Below are positions 44,506 through 53,952 of a stretch of 64,000 bases of DNA, piece after piece. A model generated the notes under the pieces. It was not told where the DNA came from. It worked only from the letters and a program-made list of their open reading frames with translations, and searched no databases. Every line of letters starts with the position of its first letter. Position 1 is the stretch's first letter. The position numbers and the translations under genes are program-made. The DNA lies in contig NC_090320.1 of NCBI RefSeq assembly GCF_040869045.1, positions 118,429,112 through 118,493,111 on the forward strand, given 5' to 3'. The DNA is from Eurosta solidaginis. Lineage: Eukaryota > Arthropoda > Insecta > Diptera > Tephritidae.

Positions 44506-44804
44506 AGTGAACAGCTAACTGAAAAACACTCTCATCGCCGTTTATTCATGTAACGGTGACTACAAGAAAATACAAACACAAGAGTTTATTCTTACAGTGG
44601 CCAAAGAAGAGCTAAACTTAAACTAAGAGAAATCAAAATGTAATGTTGTCTATTTGATGTAGAGCCACCACATATGTATACGTAAAGTAAATAAAAATTC
44701 AATATTTAAGTAAATTGGAATGCTTAGGGCACACAAAGGAGAAATTCCATAGGACATTTTTATAAATTTTAAAAATAAAATTACTCTGTTAGTAATAAAT
44801 AAAA

Positions 44805-45398
44805 TTGCAAGGAGATTTCTCAGACTTTCCTCTTCACTGGTGGGACGAGAATACCTTACACACTAGGGACCTACAAAAGGAATTAGAAAGATTAAATAAA
44901 TAAAAAATAAATGTAAGGCGCGATAACCTCCGAAGAGATCTAAGGCCGAGCTTCTCTTCCAATTTGCGTCGTGCTCCTCTTGATTTTGCCCTACAAATTG
45001 GCCGGACGGGACCTACATGTTTTATGCCGACACCGAACGGCATCTGCAAGGCAGATGAGTTTTCACTGAGAGCTTTTCATGGCAGAAATACAATCGGAGC
45101 GCTTGCCAGACACTGCCGAGGGGCGACCCCGCTTAGAAAAATTTTCTTCTAATTGAAAAATCTTATTTCTAAAATTTTGATGTTGCTTTGCCCGGGAGTT
45201 GAACCCAGGGCATACGGCGTGATAGGCGGAGCACGCTACCATCACACCACGGTGGCCGCCGAAAGATTAAATAAATTGTGGAAAATAATAGGAATGAAAA
45301 GGGAACCAACAATAGAAGACATAATAAACCCCACAACCAGGGAGGAGGAAATAATGCAAATGCTTAGAAGAGGGTTTCCCGAAAACTCCAAATGTTAA
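44805..45398 (+). pseudogene. Element X frame A, copy in unit 3, interrupted by a SINE
   Basis: Residues match frame A at 35790-36008 from 'DFSDFPLHWWDEN' to the end, with changes such as Lys-to-Gly and Ser-to-Arg. The initiator is TTG. The SINE at 44902-45260 and its 16-bp target duplication split it inside the 'ERLNK' region. Confidence 0.75.
44902..45260 (-). mobile_element. tRNA-derived SINE (copy 2)
   Basis: Reverse orientation of the family at 25508-25868. Its tRNA-like head is at the right (complement of GGCGGCCACGGTGGTGTGAT) and the tail at the left. It is flanked by a 16-bp direct repeat GAAAGATTAAATAAAT at 44886-44901 and 45261-45276. This confirms insertion by target-primed reverse transcription, which LINE machinery would supply. 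Confidence 0.9.
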
Positions 45399-45615
45399 GT
45401 TATAATAGCATCTACATTTTTTTTTTACTACGAATAGATGAAAATATTTTGAAATATTTTATAAACTATACTAAGCTAGTAAATCAAAAAAAAATTTATT
45501 AAAAACAATTTTTTTACCCTAAATAAAAATATCTTAAGAAATATTCTAGAACAAAAATTCTTAAAATAAAAGTTATAAATAAAACAAAATATCTAACATT
45601 TTATTAAAATTAGAG

Positions 45616-45897
45616 ATGTTTAAAATGTCTTGGTGGTCAAAGATTGCGCAAGGCATCATGATAGTGATAGCCGGATACGAACTAGGGAAAGAAAGCTCTG
45701 AAACAACAGAGAACAAGATAACCAGGTATGAGCTGCCAACTAAGGTAGATACAGAAAATATTCCGAACATTCCAGATGTTTGGTTAGCAGTTACAATTTG
45801 CGCATTCATGCTATTGATCGTCACAATAGCTATGACGCTCAAAAGTTATATGAAATTCAAATATAGGCAACAAAAACCCGTTCATACTCGTATCTAA
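45616..45897 (+). CDS. Element X small frame B (93 aa), predicted single-pass membrane protein
   Basis: An ATG frame starting 'MFKMSWWSKIAQGIMIVIAG'; a second ATG gives 'MSWWSK'. Residues about 11-20 are hydrophobic. A Glu/Thr-rich middle region ('KESSETTENKITRYELP') follows. A strong transmembrane segment ('VWLAVTICAFMLLIVTIAMT') lies at about residues 55-75, with a basic C-terminal tail (YMKFKYRQQKP). The frame is intact in this unit and broken in unit 2. I do not recognise a family. A shrunken envelope-type anchor is one possibility. Conservation across units could be recent descent rather than selection. Confidence 0.5.
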   Translation: MFKMSWWSKIAQGIMIVIAGYELGKESSETTENKITRYELPTKVDTENIPNIPDVWLAVTICAFMLLIVTIAMTLKSYMKFKYRQQKPVHTRI

Positions 45898-46303
45898 GGA
45901 ACTCTATTGTTAGTACCAAACCCAAAGCTGAGGAAGAGCAATACACACTTCAAGTAAATTTCAAAATGTAGCAATCGACAGCAAGGCAGCTTCGAAAGCC
46001 CTGCCTAAATTTAATAGCAAATAAAAAATTTTAATGCTTCCGTCGAATGCTCCCGACAAAGATGGTCATGAAGCAATAGACAATTCTAGGGCAGTGGAAA
46101 TAGGCAAAAACTAAGAACGAAAAAAAATATGATAATAAAAAAAATTGTACAACCAGCCAATACTAACAACAAAAATGAAGAAAAAGTAACAAAGAGAACA
46201 TATAAAAATATATGTAAAGCGCTATATAAATTTGCAGCAATAAGACATGTCGCGCTCCTGTTGTTGTTGTTGTTGTAGCAGTGCGTCGCCCCGACGCGAC
46301 CGA

Positions 46304-48388
46304 TCACAAACTGTCATCAATATCCTCTAACGGGAGTCCAAGGAAACTTGCTGTTTCAACAGGGGTGGACCATAGGGAGAGGGGTGTTAGAGGCGTTGGT
46401 TCCACATTACAATTAAAGAGATGGTTGGTGTCATGTGGGGACACATTGCAAGCGGGGCATACATTTTGTATGTCGGGGTTGATTCTGGATAGGAAAGAGT
46501 TTAACCTGTTACAGTATCCAGAACGAAGTTGAGCCAGAGTGACACGCGTTTCCCTGGGGAGTATGCGTTCTTCTTCCGCAAGTTTTGGATACTTTACTTT
46601 GAGTACTGGATTCACCGGGCAATTCCCGGCATAAGGGTCCGACGCCTGTTTGTGGAGTTCACCAAGGACCTGCTTGTGTTTTTCATACGGCTGGGTTCTC
46701 AGGTGCCGTATTTCCTCAGAATGCTTACGGATATGACTCCTTAAGCCCTTAGGCGGTGCTGGCTCGTCAATCAGATGTCTGTTGGGATGCCCAGGTTTCT
46801 GGGTATTCAACAGGAACTGTTTGGTCAGAATCTCGTTTCTTTCCCTGATGGGGAGCATTCTCGCATCATTATGCAGATGGTGTTCTGGGGACATAAGAAG
46901 ACAGCCCGTGTCAATTCTGAGAGCAGTATTTTGGCAGGCCTGTAGCTTCTTCCAGTGGGTAATTTTTAGGCTTGGCGACCGTATGGGTGACGCGTAGCAC
47001 GTAATCGGCTGGCTAATTGCTTTGTATGTAGTCATGAGCGTTTCTTTATTTTTTCCCCAGGTACTGCCAGCACGGAATTTGAGGATTTTGTTACGGCTCT
47101 GAATTCTCGGAACAATTGCGGCTGCGTGCTCACCAAAATGTAGATCCTGCTCAACCGTTACACCCAAGATTTTGGGGTGTAGGACAGTCGGTAGCCTAGA
47201 GCCATCGACGTGGATGTTCAAAATGGTCGACATTTGGGACGTCCATGTTGTAAATAAGGTCGCGGAAAATTTAGTCGGTGATAATGCCAGGTTTCGCGAG
47301 GCGAAAAAGCTGGAGAGATCAGGGAGGTAGCCGTTTATTTTATTGCATAGCTCATCGATCTGTGGGCCTGGGCCTGTGGCCATTAATGCGCAGTCATCGG
47401 CGTAGGAAACGACTGTGACTCCTTCCGGTGGTGAAGGTAGCTTAGATATGTAGAAATTAAACAAAAGTAGGTATAAGACACCACCCTGTTGCACCCCTTG
47501 TTTAATTCTCCTTGGCTTTGATGTTTCGTTTCTAAATAGCACCGATGCCTGCCGACCACCCAGATAATTTGCGGTCCACCTTTTAAGACACGGGGGAAGG
47601 GTAGACCCTTCCAGGTCTTGCAGTAACGAGCCATGGTTGACCGTATCACAAGCTTTTGATAGGTCTAGCGCTACGAGTACTGTTCTATGGTGGGGGTTTT
47701 GATTTAAACCGCAATTTATCTGGGTGCTAATGGCATTTAGCGCGTAGGTAGTGCTATGGAGTTTTCTGAAGCCATGCTGATGGGAGGCTAGCTGCAAATT
47801 TGCTTGGAAATAAGGGAGCAAAATGGCTTCGAGCGTCTTTGCTACTGGCGATAGGAGAGATATCGGACGATACGACTCTCCTATGTTAGCTGGTTTACCA
47901 GGCTTTAGTAGCGGGACCACCTTGGCCATTTTCCATTTCTCGGGTATGACAAAGGTGGAAAGAGACAGGTTGAAGACCTGCGCTAAATATTTGAAACCCT
48001 CTTTCCCTAGGCTTTTAAGCATCGGCTTGGCCATGCCGTCTGGGCCCACTGCTTTGGATGGTTTAGCGCGACCAATGGCGTCCTCAACCTCTTTAGCGGT
48101 GATGGTGATTGGTGACGCGTTGAATTTGTGTTTATGTGCGTGTCTGTTGGCCCTCCGTCTATCTTTGTCGACCGTAGAATGCATTATATATTGTCGGCAG
48201 AAAGCGCTCGCGCATTTTTTCGCATCCGACAGCACTTTGTCGCCAAAGGCGATGGAAACTTTGTCTTTGTGCTTAGTCGGATTCGATAGGGACTTTACGG
48301 TTGACCAAAGTTTACCCACACCGGTAGAGAGGTTACAACCCCTTAGGTGCTCCTCCCATTTCGCCCGCTTGTGTTCATCCACAGGCAA
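46304..48388 (-). CDS. LINE reverse transcriptase and C-terminal zinc domain
   Basis: A 694-codon frame, the longest in the window. RT blocks are 'GPDGMAKPMLKSLG', 'SYRPISLLSPVAKTLEAILL', 'QHGFRKLHSTTYALNAI', 'LVALDLSKACDTVNH' (catalytic Asp), 'IKQGVQQGGVLYLLLFNFYI' and 'VVSYADDCALMATG' (YADD at 47393-47404). The C-terminus has 'CPACNVSPHDTNHLFNC', a CCHC zinc-binding box common in jockey-like elements, followed by 'LSLWSTPVETASFLGLP'. The first Met is arbitrary: the protein continues upstream but is interrupted by a short deletion near 48430 relative to the copy at 12180-12220. RT catalytic residues are intact. Confidence 0.9.
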   Translation of the reverse strand: MPVDEHKRAKWEEHLRGCNLSTGVGKLWSTVKSLSNPTKHKDKVSIAFGDKVLSDAKKCASAFCRQYIMHSTVDKDRRRANRHAHKHKFNASPITITAKEVEDAIGRAKPSKAVGPDGMAKPMLKSLGKEGFKYLAQVFNLSLSTFVIPEKWKMAKVVPLLKPGKPANIGESYRPISLLSPVAKTLEAILLPYFQANLQLASHQHGFRKLHSTTYALNAISTQINCGLNQNPHHRTVLVALDLSKACDTVNHGSLLQDLEGSTLPPCLKRWTANYLGGRQASVLFRNETSKPRRIKQGVQQGGVLYLLLFNFYISKLPSPPEGVTVVSYADDCALMATGPGPQIDELCNKINGYLPDLSSFFASRNLALSPTKFSATLFTTWTSQMSTILNIHVDGSRLPTVLHPKILGVTVEQDLHFGEHAAAIVPRIQSRNKILKFRAGSTWGKNKETLMTTYKAISQPITCYASPIRSPSLKITHWKKLQACQNTALRIDTGCLLMSPEHHLHNDARMLPIRERNEILTKQFLLNTQKPGHPNRHLIDEPAPPKGLRSHIRKHSEEIRHLRTQPYEKHKQVLGELHKQASDPYAGNCPVNPVLKVKYPKLAEEERILPRETRVTLAQLRSGYCNRLNSFLSRINPDIQNVCPACNVSPHDTNHLFNCNVEPTPLTPLSLWSTPVETASFLGLPLEDIDDSL

Positions 48389-48411
48389 TCTGATGCGTTG
48401 GTTTATATCCC

Positions 48412-49602
48412 TTATTTGGGGGTCGCCTGGATAAGGTCACGTTCTCTCGCTAAGTTTGCAGCCTCCGCCGGGAAGTGGGGCCGGATTTCGGGAATTCTCC
48501 CGGCGGGGATGAAACGTGCCGAGGCGGATTCAATGACCTTGCGGAAGGCACGCTCCCCTTGGCGGGCATCAGTCGGGATAGGGAGGGCAGCAAAGAGGTT
48601 GTCTGTAAAAGATTTATATTCTTCCCACTTTCCTTTTTTAAAGTTTATGAAAGTGCGTTTTTCGGTGACGATGAAGTCGGCGGTACGCTCGAGCGAAACA
48701 AGTATAGGCAGGTGGTCGGATGCCAATGATACCATCGGCTGCCAGTTGACGCAGTTTACGGCGTCTGCGCTCACGATTGAGATATCTGGCGAACTGTGAC
48801 AGCTTCCTACCATACGTGTGGGGGCGTCTCCGTTTATTGTGCAGAACGTCGTTTATTCTATTTGATCCGCCAACATCTCACCCCTACTGTCCGCCCGCAA
48901 ATTTGAATGCCATAGATCATGATGGGCATTGAAATCGCCTAAAATAATGCGATTGTTGCCAGTAAGGCTCTGATTTTAGGGCGGTATCCACTGGGCAACA
49001 GGTGGCAGGGGGATGTAGATGTTGATGATTTCTAGGTTTGCATCGCCTGACCGTACAGATAGGCCTTGACGTTCTAAGACATTGTCCCTGCGGTCGATGC
49101 CAGGATCAAATATGTGATATTGCACAGAGTGGTGTTTTATAAACGCGAGGCCGCCTCCATTTCCGCTCTCGCGATCTTTTCTGTGGACATTATACTCAGA
49201 GCAGGTCTGCAATGCAGATCGTGCTGTGAGTTTAGTCTCTTGAATCGCAGCAATGCGGATGTTGTGCCGCTTCATGAAATTGACTATCCCCGTAATCTTC
49301 CCAGTTAGTCCATTACAGTTTAACTGCAGAATTCTGAAGTACATGGGGGGAGACGTCGCCACTCTGGGGGTAAGTGACGGGTGACTACGCCTGGGTTGAG
49401 GAAGGCCAGGACGCAATTGCTGTTGTGTCCCTGGGACTGGGCGTCCTTGGGCAAGCATTGGGGTACCCGGATGATTTGGGTTTGCGACCTGGCAACATGG
49501 CGCGATGAAACCCGTCGGGGGGTTGCCGTCGCGGAGACCAGAACATCTAGGAAAGTGGCACCACCCAAGGCAGGAGCTGCATTGGGCGGATGTCGCAAAC
49601 AT
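48412..49602 (-). pseudogene. LINE endonuclease region, two frames
   Basis: The frame at 48976-49602 starts in a finger region and passes to the APE-type endonuclease 'FRILQLNCNGLTGKI' and 'NIRIAAIQETKLTAR' (Asn and Glu of the active site), then 'YNVHRKDRESGNGGGLAFI'. It stops near 48976. 48412-48813 continues with 'SPDISIVSADAVNCVNWQPM' and 'LASDHLPILVSLE' (the SDH motif), ending near the deletion at 48430. The nuclease nicks target DNA to prime reverse transcription. The key N, E, D and H residues visible here are conserved, but the frame is broken. Confidence 0.8.
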
Positions 49603-50040
49603 ATATATTCTGTGCTGGCAAACGGAGGTAGGGACTAAGAGTCTGTTTCCCTGACCTACAGTATTGCTGCCGGAACAGAGGGGGGGAGAAGACGGGGGCA
49701 GGGGCTGTTGCTCAGCATTGCTTCCGACTCTACTACGAAGATTGTAGTTATGAGTGGTAGCAGCTGTTTGAGTTGTTGGCGCCGTGGGGCGTGAGCAGCA
49801 GTGGGTACTTGTTGTGGCTTGCTGAGCAGCGGGGCTGCTGGAAGGTAGTGGGGGGTGCTTAGACGTAGACTACGGGACGCCCTTGGTCGTGAACAGCAAG
49901 GAGCCACAAAAGGTTTATAAAAGTTACGTGGACGTCGGGTTTTGGGATCAAGCCCAGAACAACCTGTCCGATGCAACCATCCCTTACACGAGACACACTG
50001 AACAGAGTATGACCGTCCTAAAAAGAGTCTTTTCCGGCAG
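49490..50040 (-). pseudogene. LINE N-terminal region with two PHD-like Cys/His fingers
   Basis: On the minus strand two similar modules appear. 'CVSCKGWLHRTGCSGL' lies at about 49950-50000 and ends with 'FVAPCC'. 'CSSCLGWCHFPRCSGL' lies at about 49540-49600 and ends with 'FIAPCC'. Each has CX2C, an aromatic, a further Cys/His pair and CSGL, as in PHD-like treble-clef fingers. Between them is a Pro/Gln/Ala-rich linker. They are in different frames, so the copy is mutated. The role in this LINE is unknown; such fingers often bind chromatin or nucleic acid. Confidence 0.6.
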
Positions 50041-50977
50041 ATGTCGCGCTCCTAAAATGGTAGCGTAAGAATTACAAGAAACCTGCTTGCAGATGATAAA
50101 ATTGACTTAGGACAATTACTTATCAGGCTGTACACACGTTGTACGAATGCCGCCAATCCAGGACTTGAAATTTATAAGGAAAACACAGTTGTCGAAAAAT
50201 AATTGTTGGTGAAAAATAATTGAATATTTACTCGAGCAGGCAAATTTAAAATAATAATTGATATCCAAGTTCTCTAAGATCAAATAATTGCATTAACCAA
50301 AGAGGTTATGCTTGTGACAATCCCGGTATAAAAAGAAAAATAATTCTTCATAAAAGTCATGACGATTCTGTCTTGGTGGCCGCCGCAGAAATCGCATGAC
50401 AAATAAGATCAAATAAATTGCTGGAAAAATAAGACAAATAAATTAAAAGTTAGAATAATGTTTGTGCCCACTGTATCTTTCTTCCACTAACCAGCTAAAC
50501 TACTACAGCAAATATAAATTACCTCGCTCTTCCACCAACTAAAGCTACTAAATTTTCCGAATAATTAGCTATAAAATTTTTTACTGGTTCTAAGTTTAAT
50601 GTAACCCTAATAAAATGATATAACAATGAAAAGCTGTTATTTAATAGAAATAATTAAAGAAATATATATAAGTATGACGTGTTTCAGTTATAAAACCTCC
50701 TTTTAGAGAGATCATAATTTTAGGAAAAATATTTTGTTACTTTGACTCCGGTAAAAAAATAGGAAATAGTAAGAGGAAAATATTTTACTTCAAACCCCAG
50801 TAGAATAGGAAATAGTAATAGGAAACATCTTTTACGCTAAATAGAGTTGAATAGTAGTAAAAAATATTCTTACTTCAAATTCCCAATAGACTAGAAAATA
50901 GTAATAGGAAAATACCAATACAAAAAAAAATCTACTATTAACTCACAGAATTTAACAAAAACCAGTTTCAATCATAG

Positions 50978-51572
50978 TGTAACGAATTTCCTGCAAATCC
51001 TCTTATTTGCAATCTTCTGTTGAGTTCGAATCACTAAACTGTTGAATAAATAACTCCAATATTGAATAATGGAAAAATGGCCTTTATTAAAGTACTTCAC
51101 AATAACACTCAAACTGTCCAACGAATAGCTTAATAACCAAACTGATAGCTCAAATGAAACTCCACTATTCAAAATAATACTGCTATTGCTCGCTAGATAT
51201 CGTCTTAGTCGTAACTGCTTGACAACTCAAATCAAACTGAATTACATTTTACTCGCTTGTGCCGCTTTTATATTTTACGCTGCATACATCTAGGCTCTTC
51301 TATTTCCAGAACTTACCAACTATTTCGAGTGTTTATAGTTCTCATATAGTTTCTACTTGTTTACAATTTTCTACTTTTCAGCGTCTCTCAGATGTATGTG
51401 AGTTTGTAGTTTACAGTCTCTCGCACACACATAGGCGTATAAGTAAATGCATCTGTGTGTGACATCTCTCGGCTGCCTTATATATGTGTATACATGATTT
51501 GATTATTGACGTGAACATCGCTTAGCATCGCCTTAGTGATGGTATAGCTTAGGGATGCTAATATCCGTGACA
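50978..51572 (-). repeat. 3' LTR of gypsy derivative copy B
   Basis: TGTAACGAATTT...ATCCGTGACA, 595 bp. The adjacent minus-strand AGGTGGAGGGCAG is the polypurine tract. Confidence 0.9.
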
Positions 51573-51583
51573 CTGCCCTCCAC

Positions 51584-51973
51584 CTAAGTCTGATCGTCCC
51601 GATCAGACAAATCTCTCGATCTAAACGCTGCTAGCATCGCCAAATGTACCACTCTTCTACTCCGTGGTTTCTCAATGCTTTGTATGCGGTAGATGGTATC
51701 ACTGATCTTCTTCACAACCTTGTACGGGCCTTCCCAACTGCACCGAAATTTGGATGGAACACCTTTCCGCCGGTGAGGGTTGTATAACAGTACCAAATCT
51801 CCCGCCAAGAAACCTTTCGAATTATTTTCCTTGTCGTACCTGTGTTTCATCTTACTACTCATTATCCTGGATCGTTCCCTCGCACTCTGTTGCTTGACCA
51901 ATGAAGAACTACTTCGCAGAGCTTGCGCTGGACGGATTTCCTTTGCATAATCAGTATCGTTCCGACGCTTCAC
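51584..51973 (-). CDS. Integrase C-terminal tail of derivative copy B
   Basis: A 129-codon frame with the Arg/Lys-rich segment 'SKMKHRYDKENNSKGFLAGD' and the GPY/F-type module 'FRCSWEGPYKVVKKISDTIY', ending 'RSRDLSDRDDQT' next to the polypurine tract. It lies directly downstream of the gag-protease frame (overlap of 4 bp). The large pol middle was deleted, leaving this DNA-binding end. It probably has no independent function, although deletion may have been tolerated because cis signals near the 3' end were kept. Confidence 0.8.
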   Translation of the reverse strand: MKRRNDTDYAKEIRPAQALRSSSSLVKQQSARERSRIMSSKMKHRYDKENNSKGFLAGDLVLLYNPHRRKGVPSKFRCSWEGPYKVVKKISDTIYRIQSIEKPRSRRVVHLAMLAAFRSRDLSDRDDQT

Positions 51974-53616
51974 AACAGTAGGCTTGAAGCCACCCTTGCA
52001 TTCTTTCTACGTCCGTTAGGGCTTTTCAATGCCAGTGTTTCTCTCACAGGTACCTTCGGTATTGATTTGTTTGGCCCATTTGTTCCATCAACCTTTACCT
52101 TTGAATTTCGTGGCCTTCGTCGAGTCTTCTCCACCAGTACCCGATTACTGCTGAACCCTTTTTCCAAACTAAAGTTAAGTGGCACATCTTGGTTCTCATA
52201 ACGCATCACCCTTCTCTGCATATCGATCTTGATGTCATGGTCAACCAAGAAATCCACTCCCAATATAACTTCATCAACAATCTCCGCCACAACAAATTTG
52301 TGTAGAACCATGACCTTCCCAATCAATACTTCACATATCACTTCTCCCTGAACTTGGTTATACTCGCCAGTGGCCGTACGCAACTTTGCTCCAGGTAACG
52401 GTTTTACTCTCCTGTTGACCAAGTCAGATCGGATCAAGGAATGAGATGCGCCCGTATCTACAGTCAGTATTCGTTCTTTGCCATCCACATTCCCTCTGAC
52501 GGTAAGACTGCTTGATTTCCTTCCAATTTGCGACACAGATATCACAGGGCATTCAATAGCTGGATCTAGCTCTCTACCTCTAACTCGCTCTTGCTCATCT
52601 CCTCCAGCTTTGCGTTTACGGCCACCCACATTGTTGGAACTATTAAGACCAAGATCGCAATGACGTGCTATGTGACCGGACTTCCCGCATTTGAAGCATT
52701 TGATAACTTTTCCACTTCGCTTTTGCGATCCTTTCAGTGCCTCCAATATTGCGTCTACCCACTCTGGCCTTTCTACTTCCACACGGCGTGCTTTGAAAAC
52801 TGGCTTACACAGAAGCGACGCTGTTTCCTGAATCAGAGCTTGTGACACCGTTTCTGCGAATGTTGGCTTTGGGTTTGCGTATGTAGCTCGCTTTGTTTCG
52901 ACGTCCCGTATGCCATTTATGAAACTCTGGATTTTTACCCTTTCAGTGTATTCCATGGGTGCGTCGGCATTTGCAAGATGAGCCAATCTTTCAATATCTG
53001 AAGCAAACTCCTGCAATGTCTCATTTCCTTTTTGGTAGCGGTTTTGCAACTCAATTTGGAATATCTGTTTTCTATGCTCGCTTCCATAACGTCTCTCGAC
53101 AGCGGCCATCAATGCTTCATAGTTGTTCCGCTCTCCTTCGGGAATCGTCTGTAGGATTTCGGCTGCTGGCCCTTTCAATGCCACGAACAGAGCTGCAACT
53201 TTATCTTCAGCATTCCAGTTGTTAGCTGCCGACGTCTTCTCAAATTGTAGCTTAAAGACCTGGAATGGAACAGAACCGTCAAAGGATGGTGTTTTTACCT
53301 TTGGATTGCTTGCTGAAACAGCTGGGCGGTTTAATTGCAAATCTTGTATACGACCTCTCAAAGCATCCACCTCGGCTTCGATTTTTTCCTCAAACTGCGT
53401 TATTTTCTCGTCCATACGTGCTTCGAGTTTTGATGATATACGCGCCTCTTGCGCTTCGAGTTGTACTGTTATGCGTGCCTCTTGTTCTTTCAGTTGTGTC
53501 TCCATCTTTGATGTAATCTGTGTCGACATTTCTACCATACGCGTTTCTTGTGCTTCAATCTTCGATGTTATGCGTGTCTCCTGCGATTTTAGTTGGGATG
53601 ATATATGTGACGACAT
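51970..53616 (-). CDS. gag: Gag-protease of derivative copy B
   Basis: A 548-codon frame. Residues ~1-90 form a long coiled coil of repeated 'QEARI' and 'KLEA'-type heptads. Residues ~110-260 are a retrotransposon gag/capsid domain ('FEKTSAANNWNAEDKVAALF', 'QNRYQKGNETLQEFASDIER'). A CCHC knuckle 'CFKCGKSGHIARHC' is near residue 320. The aspartic protease at about 375-470 has 'LTVDTGASHSLI' and 'ILGVDFLVD'. A basic tail follows. The frame is intact from its first ATG, but a 1-nt shift near 53640 separates it from the SAP-containing N-terminus at 53555-53899. The second ATG context is unproven as a start. Confidence 0.85.
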   Translation of the reverse strand: MSSHISSQLKSQETRITSKIEAQETRMVEMSTQITSKMETQLKEQEARITVQLEAQEARISSKLEARMDEKITQFEEKIEAEVDALRGRIQDLQLNRPAVSASNPKVKTPSFDGSVPFQVFKLQFEKTSAANNWNAEDKVAALFVALKGPAAEILQTIPEGERNNYEALMAAVERRYGSEHRKQIFQIELQNRYQKGNETLQEFASDIERLAHLANADAPMEYTERVKIQSFINGIRDVETKRATYANPKPTFAETVSQALIQETASLLCKPVFKARRVEVERPEWVDAILEALKGSQKRSGKVIKCFKCGKSGHIARHCDLGLNSSNNVGGRKRKAGGDEQERVRGRELDPAIECPVISVSQIGRKSSSLTVRGNVDGKERILTVDTGASHSLIRSDLVNRRVKPLPGAKLRTATGEYNQVQGEVICEVLIGKVMVLHKFVVAEIVDEVILGVDFLVDHDIKIDMQRRVMRYENQDVPLNFSLEKGFSSNRVLVEKTRRRPRNSKVKVDGTNGPNKSIPKVPVRETLALKSPNGRRKNARVASSLLL

Positions 53617-53899
53617 TGATGATACTGTCGATGTTTGAGCAGCTTATTGCAGCCAATATCATGTTCAAGTCTGTGCTCGTAACTGTCTGCGATGTTTCAT
53701 TTTTCTCTTCAATTTTTGTTGTTGTCTCGTCCCCATCAGGATAAAAGGCATACTCGTCCACATCAATTCCTTGCGACTCCATTACCTCTCGTAGCCGTGC
53801 TTGAAGTTCGATCTTATTGCCGGTTGTATTTAATCCACGGTTCTCCAACTCCTTTTTCAGTTGCTGGATCTTCAATTCACTGAACTTTGCCATGTCCAA
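53555..53899 (-). CDS. SAP-domain N-terminus of gag, derivative copy B
   Basis: A 114-codon frame starting 'MDMAKFSELKIQQLKKELEN'. The first ~40 residues match the SAP fold (two helices, 'LKKELENRGLNTTGNKIEL' and 'QARLREVME'), a DNA-binding motif seen in chromatin proteins and in gag of some insect gypsy elements. An acidic, Thr-rich linker follows. Past about 53650 the frame diverges from the gag coiled coil, which continues in another frame. The start lies 50 bp inside the 5' LTR, as expected for gag. SAP might tether the particle or pre-integration complex to DNA (inference). Confidence 0.75.
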   Translation of the reverse strand: MDMAKFSELKIQQLKKELENRGLNTTGNKIELQARLREVMESQGIDVDEYAFYPDGDETTTKIEEKNETSQTVTSTDLNMILAAISCSNIDSIINVVTYIIPTKIAGDTHNIED

Positions 53900-53952
53900 G
53901 TTGTATTCCCAATCTTCGGAATTTATTCAACAATTCCTCTTCTGACACCAAT

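Larger units (their letters stand above)
41144..44660 (-). mobile_element. CsRn1-like Ty3/gypsy internal fragment without LTRs
   Basis: Minus-strand order: gag with a CHCC-type Cys/His box, protease with DTGAD, RT with YIDD, RNase H, and integrase with HHCC and a catalytic core. The Cys/His pattern and RT sequence suggest the CsRn1/Kabuki clade. No LTR flanks it: the integrase frame runs into element X sequence at 41144, and the right end meets element X at about 44660. About 170 bp of element X leader (present in unit 2) are missing at the site. It is therefore an internal fragment captured with a deletion, not a standard insertion. Confidence 0.75.
46260..50040 (-). mobile_element. Jockey-type LINE inserted in element X
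   Basis: A 3.78-kb minus-strand LINE flanked by the 13-bp direct repeat ATGTCGCGCTCCT (46247-46259 and 50041-50053). The uninterrupted target is visible at about 36804 in unit 2. The 3' end is (CAA)n on the minus strand. The 5' end is truncated within or near the N-terminal finger region. It encodes two Cys/His fingers, an APE-type endonuclease, and RT with a C-terminal zinc motif. It is broken by at least two frameshifts (near 48430 and 48970). Confidence 0.9.

Noticed and set aside
47823..48799. Long plus-strand frames of 203 and 150 codons
   Set aside because: They are antisense to the LINE RT and pre-RT region, which has all expected motifs on the minus strand.
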